NCBI GenBank assembly: GCA_049242865.1
Contig: JBMLOR010000242.1
Span: 1-8,305, forward strand
Length of the DNA: 8,305 nucleotides
Source of the DNA: CAIVPM01 sp049242865
GTDB lineage: Bacteria > Bacteroidota > Bacteroidia > Chitinophagales > Chitinophagaceae
Direction of reading: 5' to 3'
Part shown: positions 5,659-8,305 of the stretch, piece by piece
Position numbering within the stretch: position 1 is the stretch's first letter
Layout: each line of letters opens with the position of its first letter
Made by a program: the position numbers and the translations under genes
The notes under the pieces: generated by a model
Databases searched by the model: none
Seen by the model: only the letters and a program-made list of their open reading frames with translations
What the model was told of the DNA's origin: nothing

Positions 5659-6183
5659 ATGAAAAAAATATTAGTACTATTAGCTTGTATGCCATTAGCT
5701 GTAATGGCTCAAAAAACATATAGCACCAAAACTGCTAAAATTAAATTCTTTTCTCATACACCTGCCGAAGATATTCAAGCTACTAACAGCCAAGTTGAAA
5801 GCAAATTAGTAGATAAAACAGGTGCATTAAGTTTTGTAATGCTTATGAAAGGTTTTGTTTTTGAAAATGCTTTGATGCAAGAACATTTTAATGGAAAAGA
5901 TTATTTAAACAGTCCTGCTTTTCCAAAAGCAACTTTTACTGGAAACATTACAAACATTGCTGCAGTTAATTTTGCAAAAAATGGAAAATACAATGTAACT
6001 GTATCGGGTAACTTAACCATTAAAGGGAAAACTCAAAAAACAACAGCAACAGGAACCATTACTGTAAACAATGGAAAATTAGTAGCCACAAGCGTATTTA
6101 AAATTAAACTAAAAGACTTTGGTATTAATGTTTCTGAAGAAATTGCTGAAGTAATTGAAATTACTGTAACGGCTAATTATTAA
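5659..6183 (+). CDS. YceI family periplasmic lipid-binding protein
   Basis: 174 residues with a signal peptide (MKKILVLLACMPLAVMAQ, likely cleaved near 17/18) and a YceI-like lipocalin-fold barrel. Typical features seen: the opening YSTKTAKIKFFSHTP, FVMLMKGFVFENALMQEHFN at 59-78 (the M..F.F...LMQEHFN pattern common in Bacteroidota members), SPAFPKATFTGNI (85-97), VTVSGNLTIKGKTQ (113-126) and the closing IEITVTANY. YceI proteins bind isoprenoid or other amphiphilic lipids in a hydrophobic tunnel; some relate to stress or pH response. The ligand here is unknown. Cys10 lies too early in the signal sequence to be a convincing lipobox. It is the second gene of the pair with the OB-fold gene, ending 20 bases before a strong terminator hairpin. 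Confidence 0.93.
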   Translation: MKKILVLLACMPLAVMAQKTYSTKTAKIKFFSHTPAEDIQATNSQVESKLVDKTGALSFVMLMKGFVFENALMQEHFNGKDYLNSPAFPKATFTGNITNIAAVNFAKNGKYNVTVSGNLTIKGKTQKTTATGTITVNNGKLVATSVFKIKLKDFGINVSEEIAEVIEITVTANY

Positions 6184-6203
6184 TAAAATTCTTGTAAACT
6201 TGT

Positions 6204-6232
6204 AAAAGCTATTGCTCAGCAATAGCTTTTTT
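6204..6232 (+). terminator. Intrinsic terminator after the YceI gene
   Basis: Perfect inverted repeat AAAAGCTATTGCT (6204-6216) / AGCAATAGCTTTT (6218-6230), in practice a 12-bp stem with a 3-base loop, followed by T residues to 6232. It closes the OB-fold / YceI unit and separates it from the ABC transporter gene, which needs its own promoter. Confidence 0.9.
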
Positions 6233-6251
6233 ATTGCAATTATAAATATGT

Positions 6252-6259
6252 TTTATTTG
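6252..6259 (+). promoter_or_regulatory. Weak -7-like box upstream of the ABC transporter
   Basis: TTTATTTG, one mismatch from TAnnTTTG, ends 16 bases before the TTG start at 6276. The nearest TTG upstream gives only a 15-base spacer, so support is mainly positional. A promoter is expected here because a terminator precedes it. Confidence 0.3.
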
Positions 6260-6275
6260 CACATCATTTAATAAA

Positions 6276-8057
6276 TTGTCATTTAAATTTTTCAATAAAA
6301 AATACCCCAATCTTGCTAGGGTTTTTAGGTTTGTACAACCTTACAAAATGCTGTTTTATATAAGCATTTGGCTAACAGTATTTATGGCTTTTGTTGCACC
6401 AATTAGGCCTTATTTAATACAAGTAACTGTAGATAAATCTGTAGGTAATCAAATTAATTTGCCTAAATGGTTAAATTGGTTAATAAATAGCTTTAATGCT
6501 CAAAGTATTGTTTCGTTTATACTAATGATTACTATTATTCAAATTGTATTAATCATAGTAGAAACAATTGCACGATTTAGTTTCTCATTTATTACAGCAA
6601 AGTTGGGGCAGTTGGTGGTGAAGGATATCAGAAATCATGTGTATCAAAATATAATAAAACTTCCTTTAAGTAAATTCGATACTACACCAATTGGTACACT
6701 AACTACAAGAACTATTAACGACATAGAAAGCATTAATGAAATTTTTAGCGATGGTTTAATACCCATAATTGCCGACGTTTTAACCATTATAATTACACTT
6801 GCAACTATGTTTTGGATAGATTGGAAGTTAACATTAATTGCTTTAATTCCTTTTCCAATAATTATTGTAGCCACTTATATTTTTAAAGAAAGTGTTAAGA
6901 AAAGTTTTACTCAAGTGCGTAATGCTGTAAGTGCCTTAAATGCTTTTGTACAAGAACACCTTACAGGAATGCAAATAGTACAAGCTTTTACAGCCGAAAA
7001 AAGAGAGCTCGAAAAGTTTAAAGTAATTAATAAACAACACAGAAATGCTAACATCAATGCCATATTTGCTTACAGTGTTTTTTTTCCTGTAGTTGAATTA
7101 GTGTTGGCTTTAAGCACTGCTTTAATTGTTTGGTTTGTAGCCAATAAGGCTTTAGATAGTGGAGCAAATGATATTGCTTTTAGTGGAAAAATTGTAGCCT
7201 TTGTATTGTTTATGAATCAAATTTTTAGACCACTGAGGGTTTTGGCAGATAAATTTAATGTACTTCAAATGGGAGTAATTGCTGCTGAAAGAGTTTTTGC
7301 AATTGCCAACGAGCCTAAAGAAAAACAAGCTACAAGTGTTGCTCTAAAAAATACTATAGAAGGTAATGTAGAATTTACGAATGTTTGGTTTGCCTATAAT
7401 AATGATAATTATGTGTTGCAGGATGTTACGTTTAAAGTAAACAAAGGCGAAACCTTGGCTATTATTGGCAGTACAGGTAGTGGTAAAACTTCTATTATTA
7501 GTTTAATAAACAAATTATATCCTATACAAAAAGGAGCAATTTTGGTAGATGATATTAATATTAATCAACTTGATAATGATTTTATAAGACAGCATATTGG
7601 TTTTGTGTTGCAAGATGTTTTTTTATTTGGGGGAAGTATTTTAGAGAATATAACTTTAAGAAATCCTAGCATTACCAAAGAGCAAGTTGTAGAAGCCGCC
7701 AAACTTATTGATATGCATGATTTTATTATGAAACTTCCTAGCAATTATGACTATGAAGTTTTGGAACGAGGAGCAACTTTAAGTTTAGGACAAAGGCAAT
7801 TAATTTCATTTATAAGAGCAATTTTGTATAATCCATCTATTTTGGTTTTAGACGAAGCAACTAGTTCTATTGATACAGAGAGTGAACAACTCATACAACA
7901 AGCCATTGATAAACTCATTAAAAATAGAACTTCCATAATAATTGCCCACAGATTAAGTACCATAGAAAAAGCTAATAAAGTGATGGTACTAAAAAAAGGA
8001 GTCATTCAATTTTTTGGAACTTATAATGAAGCAAAAACTTTGGGATATTTACAATAA
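6276..8057 (+). CDS. ABC exporter half-transporter (MsbA/MdlB-like), permease fused to ATPase
   Basis: 593 residues in the order of a type IV exporter half-transporter: six membrane helices in about 25-330, with intracellular loop motifs such as GTLTTRTINDI (140-150), then an ATPase domain. Seen: A-loop aromatics WFAY (371-374), Walker A GSTGSGKTS (398-406), Q-loop Gln446 in FVLQDVFLFGGS, signature LSLGQRQL (502-509, Leu where LSGGQ has Gly), Walker B ILVLDEATSSID (522-533) with catalytic Glu527, and H-loop His558 in IAHRLSTI. Such proteins dimerise in the inner membrane and export lipids, drugs or peptides; the substrate is not readable. The start is a TTG: the family motif ARVFRFVQPYK (14-24) before helix 1 must be included, the first ATG (6348) lies after it, and the frame has a stop at 6243 with no ATG between. 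The C-terminus is short, ending just after the ATPase fold. The next gene begins 10 bases later. Confidence 0.95.
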   Translation: MSFKFFNKKYPNLARVFRFVQPYKMLFYISIWLTVFMAFVAPIRPYLIQVTVDKSVGNQINLPKWLNWLINSFNAQSIVSFILMITIIQIVLIIVETIARFSFSFITAKLGQLVVKDIRNHVYQNIIKLPLSKFDTTPIGTLTTRTINDIESINEIFSDGLIPIIADVLTIIITLATMFWIDWKLTLIALIPFPIIIVATYIFKESVKKSFTQVRNAVSALNAFVQEHLTGMQIVQAFTAEKRELEKFKVINKQHRNANINAIFAYSVFFPVVELVLALSTALIVWFVANKALDSGANDIAFSGKIVAFVLFMNQIFRPLRVLADKFNVLQMGVIAAERVFAIANEPKEKQATSVALKNTIEGNVEFTNVWFAYNNDNYVLQDVTFKVNKGETLAIIGSTGSGKTSIISLINKLYPIQKGAILVDDININQLDNDFIRQHIGFVLQDVFLFGGSILENITLRNPSITKEQVVEAAKLIDMHDFIMKLPSNYDYEVLERGATLSLGQRQLISFIRAILYNPSILVLDEATSSIDTESEQLIQQAIDKLIKNRTSIIIAHRLSTIEKANKVMVLKKGVIQFFGTYNEAKTLGYLQ

Positions 8058-8067
8058 ATTATTTTAT

Positions 8068-8305
8068 ATGAATCCACAATACAACACTTTCTACAAAACA
8101 ATTACCCATCCAATAAAGTATAAATTATTTATGCTTTTTAAGCTACCCATGGGGTTTATTAGTGGGTTAAAAGTAAAAGAACTTACACCACAAAAAGCTG
8201 CTGTACAAGTAAAATATAAGTGGTTAAATCAAAACCCTTTTAATAGTATTTATTTTGCTGTACTTAGTATGGCTGCTGAGTTAAGTACAGGTTTACTAGC
8301 TTTTG
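8068..8305 (+). CDS. DUF4442-like hotdog-fold (thioesterase-like) protein, N-terminal part
   Basis: An open frame of 79 codons from ATG 8068 runs off the right edge. It starts MNPQYNTFYKTITHPIKYKL and contains FKLPMGFISGLKVKELTPQKAAVQVKY, then WLNQNPFNSIYFAVLSMAAELSTG. The NPF-S-YFA-L-MAAE-STG pattern matches Bacteroidota DUF4442 proteins, which adopt the hotdog fold of acyl-CoA thioesterases; the central helix containing AAELSTG is where the catalytic region of hotdog enzymes lies. Activity of DUF4442 members is generally untested. It lies 10 bases after the ABC exporter stop and is probably co-transcribed with it, hinting at a shared lipid or acyl substrate, though this is only context. About half of the gene is probably missing. 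Confidence 0.75.
   Translation, partial: MNPQYNTFYKTITHPIKYKLFMLFKLPMGFISGLKVKELTPQKAAVQVKYKWLNQNPFNSIYFAVLSMAAELSTGLLAF

Noticed and set aside
5686..5688. Cys10 in the YceI signal sequence as a lipobox
   Set aside because: The hydrophobic stretch before it is too short and Leu-Leu-Ala-Cys is a poor lipobox; cleavage after the AVMAQ region fits better.
6248..6271. Seven-codon open frame MFYLHII just upstream of the ABC transporter TTG
   Set aside because: It overlaps the -7-like box, so it would not be in the transcript if that promoter is used, and it has no attenuator-like structure or codon bias.

Overview
The window looks like chromosome from a Bacteroidota bacterium, most likely Chitinophagia or a close relative. 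The grounds are the strong A+T bias, candidate promoters of the Bacteroidota type (TTTG/TTG, spacer, TAnnTTTG) with very short leaders, signal peptides ending in ...AQ, and the gene families present. These include an ECF sigma / anti-sigma / beta-barrel operon, a YceI protein behind a membrane-anchored OB-fold protein, and a DUF4442-type hotdog protein. There are no tRNA or rRNA genes, CRISPR arrays, insertion sequences or phage genes, and no stretch over 300 bases lacks a gene; the longest gap is about 180 bases, at 5039-5218.

Layout. Positions 1-923 (minus) hold the N-terminal 307 codons of an acyl-CoA dehydrogenase that runs off the left edge. Divergent from it are an atypical short-chain dehydrogenase (1021-1794, plus) and guanylate kinase gmk (1844-2422, plus). 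A perfect 13-bp hairpin at 2421-2452 separates gmk from a convergent three-gene operon read leftward from 5038: an ECF sigma factor (5038-4553), a cysteine-free one-pass anti-sigma factor (4539-3397) and a secreted outer-membrane beta-barrel protein (3380-2478). Divergent from the sigma gene is an OB-fold / YceI pair (5219-5635, 5659-6183) ending in a strong hairpin terminator. Then come an ABC exporter half-transporter (6276-8057, TTG start) and the start of a DUF4442-like hotdog gene (8068 to the right edge).

How the genes work together. The sigma, anti-sigma and barrel genes form a compact operon with gaps of 13 and 16 bases, and read as one envelope-signalling unit. A candidate ECF-type promoter (TGTAAC-N16-CGTA) lies just upstream of the sigma gene and suggests autoregulation. 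The anti-sigma factor carries two similar, gap-free alignable N-terminal modules before its membrane helix. After the helix comes a long Asn/Thr-rich periplasmic tether with a structured-looking basic C-terminus, which could in principle reach toward the barrel. The remaining genes are mostly housekeeping or lipid and envelope metabolism: fatty-acid oxidation, nucleotide kinase, lipid-binding YceI, lipid or drug exporter, and thioesterase-like protein.

The most unusual items are the putative self-controlled sigma operon with its duplicated anti-sigma domain, an SDR that has lost three of four catalytic tetrad residues, a dyad lying inside the promoter spacer of the acyl-CoA dehydrogenase, and a near-constant 13-17 base distance from TTTG boxes to start codons. 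None of this proves a new system; the sigma operon is the best candidate.
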